64,000 nt of DNA from Rhizobium sp. L1K21 (GCF_024055895.1 NZ_JAMXLE010000001.1:1931768-1995767); one strand, 5' to 3'; numbered from the stretch's first letter, positions 8,176 through 18,298 are shown. The notes: generated by a model from the letters alone, not told the origin. A program made the numbers and translations.

Positions 8176-11043
8176 TCAGAAGAAGCCGCGGCGCTGCCAC
8201 CAGCCGCCTTTTTTGGGTTTGCCTTCGCCTTCATCGTTCTCACTTGCCTTGTTGGACGTGAGAACGGGTTCGCTGGCGATTGGCCCGTCGGCGGATGAGG
8301 TGCGGGCGGTGCGGCGGCTTGCCTTCTGCTCGCCCTCTTCTTCTGCATCGGGGGAAGAGGCGGTTTCTTCCACCACAGTCTCTTCAGGGGCTTCGGATTG
8401 GCCGACAGCCTCTTCTACGGCAGCATCGGATACAGCTTCGGCTTCAGCGGCTGCAGCAGCTTCCTTGGCCTTCGAGGGGCGGCGCTTGCGCTTTGGCTTT
8501 TCAGCTGGGGCCTCTTCAGGCGTTTCCGGCGCGTCGGACAGAACCACATCTGCGGCGGTCGCCTCCGTGACGCCTTCGGCCTCGCTGCCTTCGACAGCTT
8601 CCTGTGCCGTTACGTCATCATTGCCATCCGCGCGGGCGTCAGCGTCGGCGTCAGCGTCTCCCTCGTTATCCTGATCACCATCAGAACCGTCTTCGGCAGT
8701 GCCGCGATTGCGGCGGCCACCGCGCTTTCCGCGGCGGCGGCGCTTGCGGCGATTGTTATCGTCGCCCTCACCGTCCGCTGTTGCGGAAGTTTCGCCGTTT
8801 TCGTCCTCGTCGTCTGCATCGCTGCCTTCGTCAGAGGTCTGGTCACTCTCGTTTTCGGAGGCGTCTGCCTGATGGTCGTCGCGCTCGCCGTTCTTGCGGC
8901 CACGGCGGCGGCGGCGGCGGCGGCGCTTGCGGCCATCGCCCCGGTCATCATTGTCACGACCATTGTTTTCGACGGTCTTGGCTTCGTCGTCTTCCTCTTC
9001 GTCTTCCTCGACCGGAATATCGTCCTCGATCTCCACTTCGAAGGTCAGCGGCTCGATCTTGATCGGGTTTTCGACCGCATCACCGCGGTCGATGGCAAAG
9101 AGCTGCGTGCCAAGCTCTACATCCGCTTCCACGACGATGGAAACGCCGAAGCGGGCTTCGTAGTCGACAATCGTCTCGCGCTTGTGATTCAGCAGGTAGA
9201 GTGCAGTTTCGGTGGAAACACGCACGACAATATTGTGGGCATTGCTCTTGAGAAGAAACTCTTCCACGCCGCGCAGAACATGCAGCGCAACCGAAGACTG
9301 TGAACGAACATGGCCGGTGCCGCCGCAATGCGAGCAGACCTGCATGGTCGATTCCAGAACGGAGGCACGGATGCGCTGGCGTGACATTTCCAGTAGGCCG
9401 AAATGCGAAATGCGGCCCACCTGAATGCGGGCGCGGTCGTCTTTCAGACAATCCTTCAAACGCTTCTCAACCGCACGGTTATTGCGCTTTTCTTCCATAT
9501 CGATGAAGTCGATGACCACGAGACCGGCAAGGTCTCGCAAACGCAGCTGGCGCGCCACTTCTTCAGCCGCTTCCATATTCGTGGCAAGCGCGGTCTCTTC
9601 AATCGAATGTTCGCGGGTCGAACGGCCCGAGTTCACATCAATCGCCACCAGCGCTTCGGTCTGGTTGATGATCAGATAACCGCCGGATTTCAAAGTCACC
9701 TGCGGCTGCAACATACGGTCGAGCTGGGCTTCGATACCGGAACGCGAGAAGATCGGATGCACATCACGATACGGCTGAACCACCTTGGCGTGGCTCGGCA
9801 TCAGCATCTTCATGAAGTCCTTGGCTTCGCGATAGCCTTCCTCACCGGCGACCACGATCTCGGAAATATCCTTGTTGTAAAGGTCGCGGATCGAACGCTT
9901 GATCAGCGAGCCTTCCTCGTAAACCAGGCAGGGCGCGGTGGAATTGAGTGTGAGCGTGCGCACGTTTTCCCACAGGCGCATCAGATATTCGAAATCGCGC
10001 TTGATTTCGACCTTGGTGCGGTTGGCACCGGCGGTGCGCAGGATCACACCCATGCCCTGCGGCACTTCGAGGCCCCTGGCGATTTCCTTCAGGCGCTTGC
10101 GGTCTGTGGGATTGGTGATCTTGCGGGAAATGCCGCCGCCACGCGCCGTATTCGGCATCAGGACGGAATAGCGGCCCGCCAATGACAGATAAGTGGTGAG
10201 TGCTGCACCCTTGTTGCCGCGCTCTTCCTTGGCCACCTGCACCAGAAGGATCTGGCGGCGCTTGATGACTTCCTGAATGCGATACTGCTTGCGCTGCTTG
10301 CGCGGTGCGTGGTCGGAAACCTCCTCCATCGCATCTTCTGCACCGACGGATTCAACGACATCATCATCGTCGTCGTCATCGTCATCCTTGCGGCGGCGCT
10401 TCTTCGACCTGGTTGGCTCAAGGTCTTCGGAGATCGTGTCGGCATCGACTTCGGCTGCCATGATGCCGCCATCGGAATTGTCATCGCCGCCTTCGGCATT
10501 GTCGCTGCTGCTCTCGGCATTTTCAGCGGCTTCGCCAGCATCGGCTTCAGCGCCTTGGCCGGCGGCTTCTGCCGTTTCGGTTTCCTTTGCCTTCGGCTTG
10601 CGGCGGGTGCGGCGCTTTGCTTTTGGTTTTTCCTCGGCTGCCGGTTCTTCTTCTGCCTGAGCGGCAACGCCCACATCGGGCTGATCCATCTCGGCCAGTT
10701 CCGCGTTTGCGGGATTGACCGGCGTTTCATCATCATCGGCATCATCCGACGCGACGCTGCGGGCTTCTTCTTCGAGAAGCGCCTTACGATCAGCCAGCGG
10801 AATTTGGTAATAGTCCGGGTGAATTTCAGAAAAAGCCAGGAAGCCGTGGCGATTTCCACCATAATCCACAAAGGCTGCCTGAAGCGAAGGCTCGACGCGC
10901 GTTACCTTTGCCAGATAAATATTGCCTCGCAGCTGCTTCTTGTGCTGCGATTCAAAGTCAAATTCCTCTATCCGATTTCCACGGACAACGACAACGCGGG
11001 TCTCTTCTTCATGAGACGCGTCGATAAGCATCTTGTCTGCCAT
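8176..11043 (-). CDS. rne: Ribonuclease E (Rne/Rng family)
   Basis: Endoribonuclease of the degradosome: mRNA decay and rRNA/tRNA processing at the inner membrane or cytoplasm. In 955 residues, the S1 RNA-binding domain starts near residue 35 (LRGNIYLAKVTRVEPSLQAA) and is interrupted by a long acidic/basic insert (about 95-250, with a run of nine Asp). The catalytic core follows, with the DNase I-like acidic residues in VAIDVNSG and VVIDFIDM and the Zn-link CSHCGGTGH. The C-terminal 300 residues alternate Asp/Glu-rich and Arg-rich blocks (KRRRRRRRRGRKNG) and end GWWQRRGFF, a scaffold-like tail. Start is the ATG at 11043-11041 with an upstream GAGGAG. A long leader precedes it, where autoregulation would be expected. 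Very sure. Confidence 0.97.
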   Translation of the reverse strand: MADKMLIDASHEEETRVVVVRGNRIEEFDFESQHKKQLRGNIYLAKVTRVEPSLQAAFVDYGGNRHGFLAFSEIHPDYYQIPLADRKALLEEEARSVASDDADDDETPVNPANAELAEMDQPDVGVAAQAEEEPAAEEKPKAKRRTRRKPKAKETETAEAAGQGAEADAGEAAENAESSSDNAEGGDDNSDGGIMAAEVDADTISEDLEPTRSKKRRRKDDDDDDDDDVVESVGAEDAMEEVSDHAPRKQRKQYRIQEVIKRRQILLVQVAKEERGNKGAALTTYLSLAGRYSVLMPNTARGGGISRKITNPTDRKRLKEIARGLEVPQGMGVILRTAGANRTKVEIKRDFEYLMRLWENVRTLTLNSTAPCLVYEEGSLIKRSIRDLYNKDISEIVVAGEEGYREAKDFMKMLMPSHAKVVQPYRDVHPIFSRSGIEAQLDRMLQPQVTLKSGGYLIINQTEALVAIDVNSGRSTREHSIEETALATNMEAAEEVARQLRLRDLAGLVVIDFIDMEEKRNNRAVEKRLKDCLKDDRARIQVGRISHFGLLEMSRQRIRASVLESTMQVCSHCGGTGHVRSQSSVALHVLRGVEEFLLKSNAHNIVVRVSTETALYLLNHKRETIVDYEARFGVSIVVEADVELGTQLFAIDRGDAVENPIKIEPLTFEVEIEDDIPVEEDEEEDDEAKTVENNGRDNDDRGDGRKRRRRRRRRGRKNGERDDHQADASENESDQTSDEGSDADDEDENGETSATADGEGDDNNRRKRRRRGKRGGRRNRGTAEDGSDGDQDNEGDADADADARADGNDDVTAQEAVEGSEAEGVTEATAADVVLSDAPETPEEAPAEKPKRKRRPSKAKEAAAAAEAEAVSDAAVEEAVGQSEAPEETVVEETASSPDAEEEGEQKASRRTARTSSADGPIASEPVLTSNKASENDEGEGKPKKGGWWQRRGFF

Positions 11044-11665
11044 TTAAGCTGCACTCCTCGGCGCGAGCGCATGGCGGCATAGCAAAAGTTCGGGGTAGAA
11101 ATTTTGTCGAGCAGGCCAGCGGAGGCGCCGGTATCAAAAGGTCTCAAACAAGCCGCTTCGTTGTTCACATGCCAGGAAACGGCGGCAGTACCCTGCTCTC
11201 CCGTATTCTTCAAATCTGGCAACACACTCAACAACGTAAAAAATCCGTTCAAGACCGCCAATTTTAATAGGCCCGAAAAAGGCCCGATGAGTTTGCTCTC
11301 TCTTCATCGAGAGCTCTGGCTTTACGCCAGGTTACAGATCCGGCCACCGCCGGAAATTCTTTATCGATTCCAAAACCGGGCAGAAGTTTTTCAAGACGGC
11401 GGATGATACGCGCCTGGCGCCTGAGCCTTTGAAAGCCTGGCCGCCGGATAACGAATCCATCCCGTCATTACTCCTGTCCTCAGGTGTGCTTTTATGTGCA
11501 AATTTGTCCAATAGCAAGCGCCGTTGCTGCGACCGTCATAATATTGATGTAATTTGCCGCAAGCCCCAGTTCATTTTGAAAAGGTATTTGCCTTTTCGCA
11601 AAACAGGCGGGACAGACCAGTTCCTGCACAGACTAGGATCGGGCCGTACATTGTCGATATCAGGT
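11044..11665. other. Divergent rne / amidase intergenic region
   Basis: About 620 bp if the amidase starts at 11666. It should contain the rne promoter and long 5' leader (minus strand) and the amidase promoter (plus strand). Frames that run through it show no domain-like sequence. I could not recognise an rne5-like structure by eye. Confidence 0.45.
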
Positions 11666-12913
11666 GTGAAGCATTTCCTTTCTGTGGGCGCAAAGCGTCT
11701 TAACCCATTCAGCCTGCAGGCCATTGTTGCGTGCGTCTTTTGTGTTGGGTGGCTTGTGGCGTTTCATTCGCAGGCGCAGTCTGCAGATCCGCTAAAAGCA
11801 ACGGGTTTCCTGATTGCCGGAGACGCGAACCGCACCCGCGTCGTCATTGATTTCAACCAAAAGCCTGAGTTTTCGGTGCGCTACCTGCAGGACCCCAACC
11901 GGACGATCGTGGATATTCCATCCGATGTCTCGTTTGAATTCCCTGCAGAAAATGCCGCTGCCGCCGGTCTTTATACGCTCGTGCGCTACGGCGCGATGAG
12001 TGCTGGCCACACCAGGATCGTGCTCACGTCAGATGCTCCCTCCTCACTTGAGTTTTCAAAGGTCGAAGCAGACAGCAGCGGCAGCTTCCGTCTTGTCCTC
12101 GAAGGTGTGAAAACAACCGAGGAAAAACTATCCGCCCTCGTGCATGCCGATGACTGGGACGGCGTACACACAACGCAGGCCGGTCGTGGCGGTCGTCTTG
12201 GCGGGCCGGCGACGCAGGAAAGTACCAATGCCTTCGTCATTGCTGTTGATGCAGGCCATGGCGGCATCGATACCGGCGCAATTTCGCGCGACGGCAAGAC
12301 GATCGAGAAGGATATCACATTGGCTTTTGCCCAGGAGCTCGCAGATGAATTCAATGCCCGCCCCGGCTTCAAGGCATTTCTCACGCGCTCGGACGATGTT
12401 TTCCTGTCGCTCTCCGAGCGTGTCCGCATCGCCCGGCAGAATGGCGCAAACCTGATGATATCGCTGCATGCCGACACGCTGCGCCAATCCTTCATTCGGG
12501 GCGCGACGGTCTATACGATCTCGGAAAAAGCCTCAGACAGGCTTGCAGCCGAATTGGCGCAACGCGAAAACGTGTCCGATGAGATCGCCGGTGTGGTGCC
12601 CGATGATACGGCTGCAGAAGCGAGCGATATTCTGATCGATCTGACCCGGCGCGAAACGCAGGCGTTTTCCGAGCGGCTCGCAAAGATGATCGTGGCAACC
12701 TTTGAAGGCCAGATTCGGCTGATCAACAACCCGCACCGTCATGCCGGGTTCCACGTCTTACGTGCGCCGGATGTGCCGTCCCTGCTGATTGAACTCGGCT
12801 TCCTTTCCAACAAGGAGGACGAGAAGCTTCTGACGGAAGAGTCCTACCGCAAGCAGGTGTCCGGCCTCATTGTGGACGCAACGGACCACTACAAGGCGCT
12901 TATCGGGCAGTGA
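11666..12913 (+). CDS. N-acetylmuramoyl-L-alanine amidase (AMIN + Amidase_3)
   Basis: Periplasmic zinc amidase that cuts the bond between MurNAc and the stem peptide during cell separation (AmiC-like). An N-terminal signal helix is visible (LQAIVACVFCVGWLVAF, ending HSQAQSADP). An AMIN-type beta domain follows (ATGFLIAGDANRTRVVIDF onward) and a C-terminal Amidase_3 domain carries the zinc ligands and catalytic Glu in VDAGHGGIDTG, ISLHADT and LLIELGFLSN. The reading frame is open back to a TTG at 11429, but the first 79 codons look non-coding, so I choose the GTG at 11666 just ahead of the signal sequence. That start has no clear Shine-Dalgarno and is the uncertain part. It precedes the PBP1a gene on the same strand, consistent with cell-wall work. 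Confidence 0.88.
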   Translation: MKHFLSVGAKRLNPFSLQAIVACVFCVGWLVAFHSQAQSADPLKATGFLIAGDANRTRVVIDFNQKPEFSVRYLQDPNRTIVDIPSDVSFEFPAENAAAAGLYTLVRYGAMSAGHTRIVLTSDAPSSLEFSKVEADSSGSFRLVLEGVKTTEEKLSALVHADDWDGVHTTQAGRGGRLGGPATQESTNAFVIAVDAGHGGIDTGAISRDGKTIEKDITLAFAQELADEFNARPGFKAFLTRSDDVFLSLSERVRIARQNGANLMISLHADTLRQSFIRGATVYTISEKASDRLAAELAQRENVSDEIAGVVPDDTAAEASDILIDLTRRETQAFSERLAKMIVATFEGQIRLINNPHRHAGFHVLRAPDVPSLLIELGFLSNKEDEKLLTEESYRKQVSGLIVDATDHYKALIGQ

Positions 12914-13157
12914 GGAAGAGGACCAACCGATTCGCCTGCCCGGCTTGTTGTAAACATGAAGCGTTCTGTGTCAGGTGAGCCACTTGCACGGTGAATTGCG
13001 GTCTGCTGGTCAAGCTTTTGGCCCGTTGGCCGCATTTTCTGCACAATCACGCATATGAACACTTCAACACTGTGGCATAATGCTTTGATGACCGCGCATC
13101 GGCGGTGTATGGGTGCGGTGAAATGATTTCCCTGCGTGGAAGGGCCGGATTGGGCGA

Positions 13158-15605
13158 ATGATCAGACTTATTGGATATTTCTTCGGAATTGGTACCGTTC
13201 TCTTTCTCGGTGCTGCCGCCGTGGCGGCAATCTATCTCAATTCCGTGATGAAGGATCTGCCGGATTATGAGGTCCTGGCGAAATACGAACCACCGGTGAC
13301 AACGCGCGTCCATGCCTCCGATGGACAGCTGATCGCCGAATATGCGCGCGAGCGTCGCCTCTTCCTGCCCATTCAGGCTATTCCGGATCGCGTGAAGGCA
13401 GCGTTCCTTTCAGCAGAAGACAAGAATTTCTACAACCATCCCGGTCTTGATATTCAAGGTCTTGCCCGTGCCGTTGTGATCAACCTGCAGAATCTCGGGA
13501 CCGGTCGCCGTCCAGTCGGTGCATCGACCATTACCCAGCAGGTCGCCAAAAACTTTCTTCTCACGCGTGACCAGACCTACACGCGTAAAGCCAAGGAAGC
13601 GATTCTTTCCCTGCGCATCGAGCAGGCCTATTCCAAGGACCGCATTCTGGAACTTTATCTCAATGAGATGTTCTTCGGCTTTAATTCCTACGGTATTGCG
13701 GGCGCGGCGCTGACCTATTTCGATAAGTCGGTGACCGAGCTTTCGCTCGACGAAGCCGCCTATCTCGCGGCTCTGCTCAAGGGCCCGGCCAACTACCATC
13801 CGTTCCGCCATCCCGATGCGGCCATCGAGCGCCGCAACTGGGTGATCGACCGCATGGTGGAAAACGGCTATGCGACCAAGGAAGAAGGCGAGAAGGCCAA
13901 GGCCAAACCGCTTGGCGTACACATCCGCTATGGTGGTTCGCATCTCTTTGCCTCCGACTATTTTGCCGAAGAGGTCCGCCGCCAGATCATCGCCGAATAT
14001 GGTGAGAAAGCACTTTATGAAGGCGGGCTTTCGGTTCGTACATCGCTTGATCCCAAGCTGCAGATCTATGCCCGCAAGGCATTGCAGGACGGCTTGATCG
14101 ATTATGACGAGAAACGCGGATTCCACGGTCCGATCGATCAAATCAATATTGCCGGCGACTGGGGCCCTGCCCTTTCCGAAGTCACGCCGATGCGTGACGT
14201 TCCCGAGTGGTCGCTGGCGGTCGTTCTGGCAACGGACAATGAAGGTGCTGACATCGGTATCCGCCCGCCAAAGGATGCAGCAGGCAAGGTTGAGGCTGCA
14301 CGCGACCGCGGACGTATCGACGCAGACGATATGAAGTGGGCCTATAGGCTCAAAGACGGAAAGAAGGCCAAGTCGCCAAATGATGTCTTCAAGGCGGGCG
14401 ATGTCGTTTATGTCGAGAAGATCGCTGACAAGGACGGACAGTATCGCCTGCGCCAGCCGCCGGAAGTCCAAGGTGGCCTCGTGGCGATGGACCCGAAGAC
14501 TGGTCGCGTGCTTGCCATGGTTGGCGGTTTTTCCTACGCGCAGTCGGAATTCAACCGCGCAACGCAGGCCATGCGTCAGCCGGGTTCGTCCTTCAAACCT
14601 TTCGTCTACGCCGCAGCATTGGACAATGGCTACACGCCTGCGTCCGTGGTGCTTGATGCGCCCATCGAGATTGTGTCCGGTGGCGAGGTGTGGCGTCCGA
14701 AAAACTATGGTGGCGAATCTGCCGGCCCGTCGACCTTGCGTCTCGGCATTGAAAAATCGCGTAACCTGATGACGGTTCGCCTTGCCAATGACCTCGGCAT
14801 GAATACCGTTGCCGAATATGCCGAACGGTTCGGCATTTACGATCACATGCCGCCGCTTCTTGCCATGTCACTCGGCTCGGGTGAAACGACGGTGATGCGC
14901 ATGGTCGCAGGCTACTCGGTGATCGCCAACGGCGGCAAACAGATCAAGCCAACCCTCATCGACCGCATTCAGGACCGCTATGGCAAGACGATCTTCAAAC
15001 ATGAAGACCGGGTTTGCGACGGCTGCAATGTGGCCGAGTGGAACGGCCAGGAAGAGCCGGAACTGATCGACAGCCGTGAGCAGGTTCTGGATCCGATGAC
15101 GGCTTACCAGATCACCTCGATCATGCAGGGTGTTGTTCAGCGCGGCACGGCTGCGGGCCGCGTCAAGCTTGACCGTGACGTTGCCGGCAAGACCGGTACG
15201 ACCAACGATGAAAAGGACGCATGGTTCGTCGGCTTTACGCCCGATCTGGTGACCGGCGTCTATATCGGCTTCGACACGCCCCGCAAGATGGGGCGTGGCG
15301 CGACCGGTGGCCATCTGGCCGCTCCGGTCTTCAACGAGTTCATGCAAAAGGCTGAAGAAGGCGTCCCGCCGTCCAAGTTCATCGCTCCCAAGGGCATGAA
15401 GCTCATTCGCATCAACCGCAAAACCGGCATGGAAGCAGCTGAAGGCGACAGCGACACAATCGTTGAAGCCTTCAAGCCTGGCACCGGTCCAGCTGATGTG
15501 TTCTCGGTGATCGGCATGGACGAGTATATGGCGCCTGAGGAAATTCTGAGAACCTCGCCCCAGGCCAGCGATGCGGTCAACAACGGTGGCAATGGGCTGT
15601 TCTAG
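13158..15605 (+). CDS. mrcA: Penicillin-binding protein 1A, bifunctional glycosyltransferase/transpeptidase
   Basis: Class A PBP that polymerises and crosslinks peptidoglycan at the outer face of the inner membrane. 815 residues: one N-terminal membrane anchor (about 5-27), a GT51 domain with SAEDKNFYNHPG and GASTITQQVAKNF, an OB-like/linker region (about 320-430), then the transpeptidase domain with the active-site Ser in QPGSSFKPF (SxxK), the SRN motif in EKSRNLM and the KTG triad in GKTGTTND. Length fits PBP1a. The upstream gene is a cell-wall amidase, and a terminator follows the stop. Confidence 0.95.
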   Translation: MIRLIGYFFGIGTVLFLGAAAVAAIYLNSVMKDLPDYEVLAKYEPPVTTRVHASDGQLIAEYARERRLFLPIQAIPDRVKAAFLSAEDKNFYNHPGLDIQGLARAVVINLQNLGTGRRPVGASTITQQVAKNFLLTRDQTYTRKAKEAILSLRIEQAYSKDRILELYLNEMFFGFNSYGIAGAALTYFDKSVTELSLDEAAYLAALLKGPANYHPFRHPDAAIERRNWVIDRMVENGYATKEEGEKAKAKPLGVHIRYGGSHLFASDYFAEEVRRQIIAEYGEKALYEGGLSVRTSLDPKLQIYARKALQDGLIDYDEKRGFHGPIDQINIAGDWGPALSEVTPMRDVPEWSLAVVLATDNEGADIGIRPPKDAAGKVEAARDRGRIDADDMKWAYRLKDGKKAKSPNDVFKAGDVVYVEKIADKDGQYRLRQPPEVQGGLVAMDPKTGRVLAMVGGFSYAQSEFNRATQAMRQPGSSFKPFVYAAALDNGYTPASVVLDAPIEIVSGGEVWRPKNYGGESAGPSTLRLGIEKSRNLMTVRLANDLGMNTVAEYAERFGIYDHMPPLLAMSLGSGETTVMRMVAGYSVIANGGKQIKPTLIDRIQDRYGKTIFKHEDRVCDGCNVAEWNGQEEPELIDSREQVLDPMTAYQITSIMQGVVQRGTAAGRVKLDRDVAGKTGTTNDEKDAWFVGFTPDLVTGVYIGFDTPRKMGRGATGGHLAAPVFNEFMQKAEEGVPPSKFIAPKGMKLIRINRKTGMEAAEGDSDTIVEAFKPGTGPADVFSVIGMDEYMAPEEILRTSPQASDAVNNGGNGLF

Positions 15606-15645
15606 CCGGTTAGCGGACAGGACCCTACACCAATTGCATCAATGG

Positions 15646-15673
15646 GAGGGGCTTTGCGGCCCCTCTGTCTTTT
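15646..15673 (+). terminator. Terminator after mrcA
   Basis: GAGGGGC (15646-15652), a 6-nt loop and GCCCCTC (15659-15665), followed by TGTCTTTT. It separates mrcA from prfB. Confidence 0.8.
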
Positions 15674-15746
15674 AGTGGGTTTACATTCGCCTTGGCGGAA
15701 TTTATGTCAACGCCCACGCTTTCAAACAATCCAGAAGAACGGAAAA

Positions 15747-16878
15747 ATGCGCGTAGAAATTCAGAACATTGTCGACGAAATCAAGCAGGCCATAAGCCTG
15801 CTGAGGAGGCATCTTTGACTGGGATCAGGCGGTAAAACGACTGGACTGGCTCAATAACAAGGCCGAAGATCCCACTCTGTGGAACGACCCGACCGAAGCG
15901 CAAAAATTGATGCGCGAGCGCCAGAACCTGGACAAGAGCATCAACGGCCTGAAGAAGCTCGAAAGCGAGCTGGCTGACAATATCGAATTGATCGAACTTG
16001 GCGAAGCTGAAGACGATGCCAGCATCGTGAAGGATGCCGAAGACGGCATTCGTGCGTTGCAGGGTGAATTTTCCCGCCTGCAGATCGAGGCCATGCTTTC
16101 CGGCGAGGCCGATGGCAACGACACCTATCTGGAAATCCATTCGGGTGCGGGCGGAACCGAGAGCCAGGATTGGGCCAACATGCTCTTGCGCATGTACACC
16201 CGCTGGGCGGAAAAATCGGGCTACAAGGTGGAGCTTCTCGAAATCCATGATGGCGAAGAAGCCGGCATCAAATCGGCCACCCTGCTTGTCAAAGGCGAGA
16301 ATGCTTATGGTTGGCTGAAGACGGAATCGGGCGTCCATCGTCTGGTGCGCATCTCGCCTTATGACAGCAATGCGCGGCGTCACACTTCCTTCTCGTCGGT
16401 CTGGGTTTATCCTGTGATCGACGATTCGATCGATATCGAGATCAACGAGAGCGATTGCCGCATCGACACCTATCGCTCATCCGGGGCCGGTGGACAGCAC
16501 GTCAACACGACCGATTCGGCGGTACGTATCACGCATATGCCAAGCGGCATCGTGGTTGCCTGCCAGCAGGAGCGTTCGCAGCACAAGAACCGCGCCAAGG
16601 CGTGGGACATGCTGCGTGCACGTCTTTATGAGGCGGAGCTGAAGAAGCGCGAAGAAGCGGCCAATGCCGAGGCTGCCTCCAAGTCTGATATCGGCTGGGG
16701 TCACCAGATCCGGTCCTACGTTCTGCAGCCTTACCAGCTGGTGAAAGATCTTCGCACCGGCATAGAGAGCACCGCACCTTCCGACGTGCTTGATGGTGAG
16801 ATTACCGAGTTCATGGAAGCTGCCCTCGCCCACCGGGTCACCGGCGGCAAGGATGTGGACGTCGCCGATATCGATTGA
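15747..16878 (+). CDS. prfB: Peptide chain release factor 2, with programmed +1 frameshift
   Basis: Recognises UGA/UAA stop codons and triggers peptide release. Frame 0 starts at the ATG at 15747, and its 23 codons end in CTT (15813-15815) followed by in-frame TGA (15816-15818). Skipping one base continues at GAC (15817) into a 353-codon frame, for a 376-residue protein. The slippery site CTTTGAC is preceded by the Shine-Dalgarno-like AGGAGG three bases upstream, the classic RF2 autoregulatory element. The catalytic GGQ lies in GAGGQHVN, and the stop-recognition tripeptide region reads [14 protein letters not shown], with SPY where E. coli has SPF. Any annotation starting at 15907 would miss the N-terminus. 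Confidence 0.96.
15801..15819 (+). promoter_or_regulatory. prfB: Programmed +1 frameshift site of prfB
   Basis: Shine-Dalgarno-like AGGAGG followed by CAT and the slippery CTT-TGA-C. When RF2 is scarce the ribosome pauses at UGA and slips forward one base, making full-length RF2. The spacing matches the well-known E. coli element. Confidence 0.93.
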
Positions 16879-16898
16879 TATCGCTGCCTCAATCAATG

Positions 16899-16934
16899 CG
16901 CCCCGCACTCTTTTCGAGCGCGGGGCGTTTTCTT
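16899..16934 (+). terminator. Terminator after prfB
   Basis: CGCCCCGC (16899-16906) pairs with GCGGGGCG (16920-16927) and is followed by TTTTCTTTT. Strong GC stem with a T run. Confidence 0.88.
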
Positions 16935-17009
16935 TTCAAGCCGGGTTTTCGTTCCAGAATAAACTGAAGGCAACGGACATTGGCGCGGCCTTTCTCATTA
17001 TCTCACCCG

Positions 17010-18212
17010 TCATTCTCCGACGGTGACGGCGGCAGGTGCGCCGCGTAATGTTATCAGGCTGGCCACCAGCACTATTGCTGCGCAGGTGGCTATGCCTGCC
17101 ACCATCGGCAATGATGTGCCGTCGAAAAAGAGCGAAACGATAGCCGCCATGGCAGCGGAAATGGCAAACTGGCATGTCCCCATCAAAGCCGATGCAGTGC
17201 CGGCAATGTGTCCATACGTCTCGAGTGCCAGAACGAAGGATGACGGCACGACAAGGCCCAGCGCACCATAGCCGACAAACAGGAAGGCCAACATGACAGG
17301 TAGGCTGTCCACGCCGGAATATCGCACGGCAAAGAAAGCAATCATCGTTACAGCCGTAGCCAGAACGCCGGTCCGCACCACCCGGCGCAAACCGAAGCGC
17401 GCGGCAAGCCTGCCGTTCAGCTGGCTGACCGAGATGAATGACGCCGCATTCACAGAAAAGGCGACGCTGTAGCCCATCGGCGACAGCCCGAAATGATCGA
17501 TCAGAACGAAGGACGAGCCGGTCATATAAACAACCCATGTTGACATTCCGAACGAGGCAATGGCCATGATGCCGAGATAATAGGGGTCGCGCAAGAGCGT
17601 TCCATAATTGCCAAGCATGCTGGAAATGCTGCTATGGGCGCGCTTTTCCCTTGTACGCGTTTCTTCAAGCACAAAAGCTGCCAGAAAGACGCCAACGATA
17701 CCAAGTGCCGACAAGGCCCAGAAAACGTCGCGCCACCCGCCCAACGTAACGATGAGGCTTCCTGCCAGTGGAGCCAGAATGGGCGAGACACTGAAGACCA
17801 GCATCAGCGTCGACATCATTCGTGCCGCCTGTGCGCCGGTATAGAGATCACGGACAATTGCACGGGCAATCACCGAACCGGCACCTGCGCCCAGCCCCTG
17901 AAGAAAGCGCATGGCAATCAACCATTCGATATCCGTGCTTAACGAGCAGCCGATGGCACCGATTGCATAAATCAGAAAGCCAACAGTCAGCGGAAGCTTG
18001 CGCCCAAGCATGTCTGAAAGCGGGCCGTAAATCAGCTGGGCGACGGCCATCGCGACAAAATAGGCCGTCACTGTAAGCTGCACGGCTCCGGCGTCAGCAT
18101 GGAAGTCAGATGCAATTGCCGGCAACGACGGCAGATATATATCCAGCGCCGATACGCCAGTGGCCATGAAAAAGCCGAGCAAAAATACATAGGTCACGTA
18201 TCGCGACGTCAT
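17010..18212 (-). CDS. Bcr/CflA-type MFS drug exporter
   Basis: 400-residue inner-membrane proton-driven exporter of the major facilitator superfamily (DHA1, Bcr/CflA subfamily). About 12 hydrophobic segments are visible. The N-terminal signature FFMATGVSALDIYLPSLPAI in TM1 and the loop YGPLSDMLGRKLPL between TM2 and TM3 are characteristic. I chose the ATG at 18212-18210 because GGAG precedes it by about seven bases; a GTG two codons upstream is possible. It is divergent from a TetR-family gene, the usual exporter/repressor pairing. The substrate is unknown. Confidence 0.9.
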   Translation of the reverse strand: MTSRYVTYVFLLGFFMATGVSALDIYLPSLPAIASDFHADAGAVQLTVTAYFVAMAVAQLIYGPLSDMLGRKLPLTVGFLIYAIGAIGCSLSTDIEWLIAMRFLQGLGAGAGSVIARAIVRDLYTGAQAARMMSTLMLVFSVSPILAPLAGSLIVTLGGWRDVFWALSALGIVGVFLAAFVLEETRTREKRAHSSISSMLGNYGTLLRDPYYLGIMAIASFGMSTWVVYMTGSSFVLIDHFGLSPMGYSVAFSVNAASFISVSQLNGRLAARFGLRRVVRTGVLATAVTMIAFFAVRYSGVDSLPVMLAFLFVGYGALGLVVPSSFVLALETYGHIAGTASALMGTCQFAISAAMAAIVSLFFDGTSLPMVAGIATCAAIVLVASLITLRGAPAAVTVGE

Positions 18213-18280
18213 GATCACTCTCCAAATCTATTGAATAACTTTTATTAGCCAAGCCAAGACGGCTGGCAGATTTCATAATC

Positions 18281-18298
18281 TGTCCATTTTTTTAGACA
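18281..18298. promoter_or_regulatory. Possible operator between exporter and TetR gene
   Basis: A short dyad TGTC-N10-GACA within the AT-rich 129-bp divergent promoter region, with a second CTGTCCA copy nearby (18279-18286 and about 18303-18309). Position suits a TetR operator for both genes, but the dyad is short. Confidence 0.35.

Noticed and set aside
8398-9303. 301-residue hydrophobic ORF opposite rne
   Set aside because: Antisense to the Asp/Glu- and Arg-rich coding part of rne; the repetitive Val/Ala composition is an artefact of complementing GC-rich acidic codons.
13410-14846. 478-residue ORF opposite mrcA
   Set aside because: Long antisense frames are common in GC-rich genes; no domain-like sequence or ribosome site.
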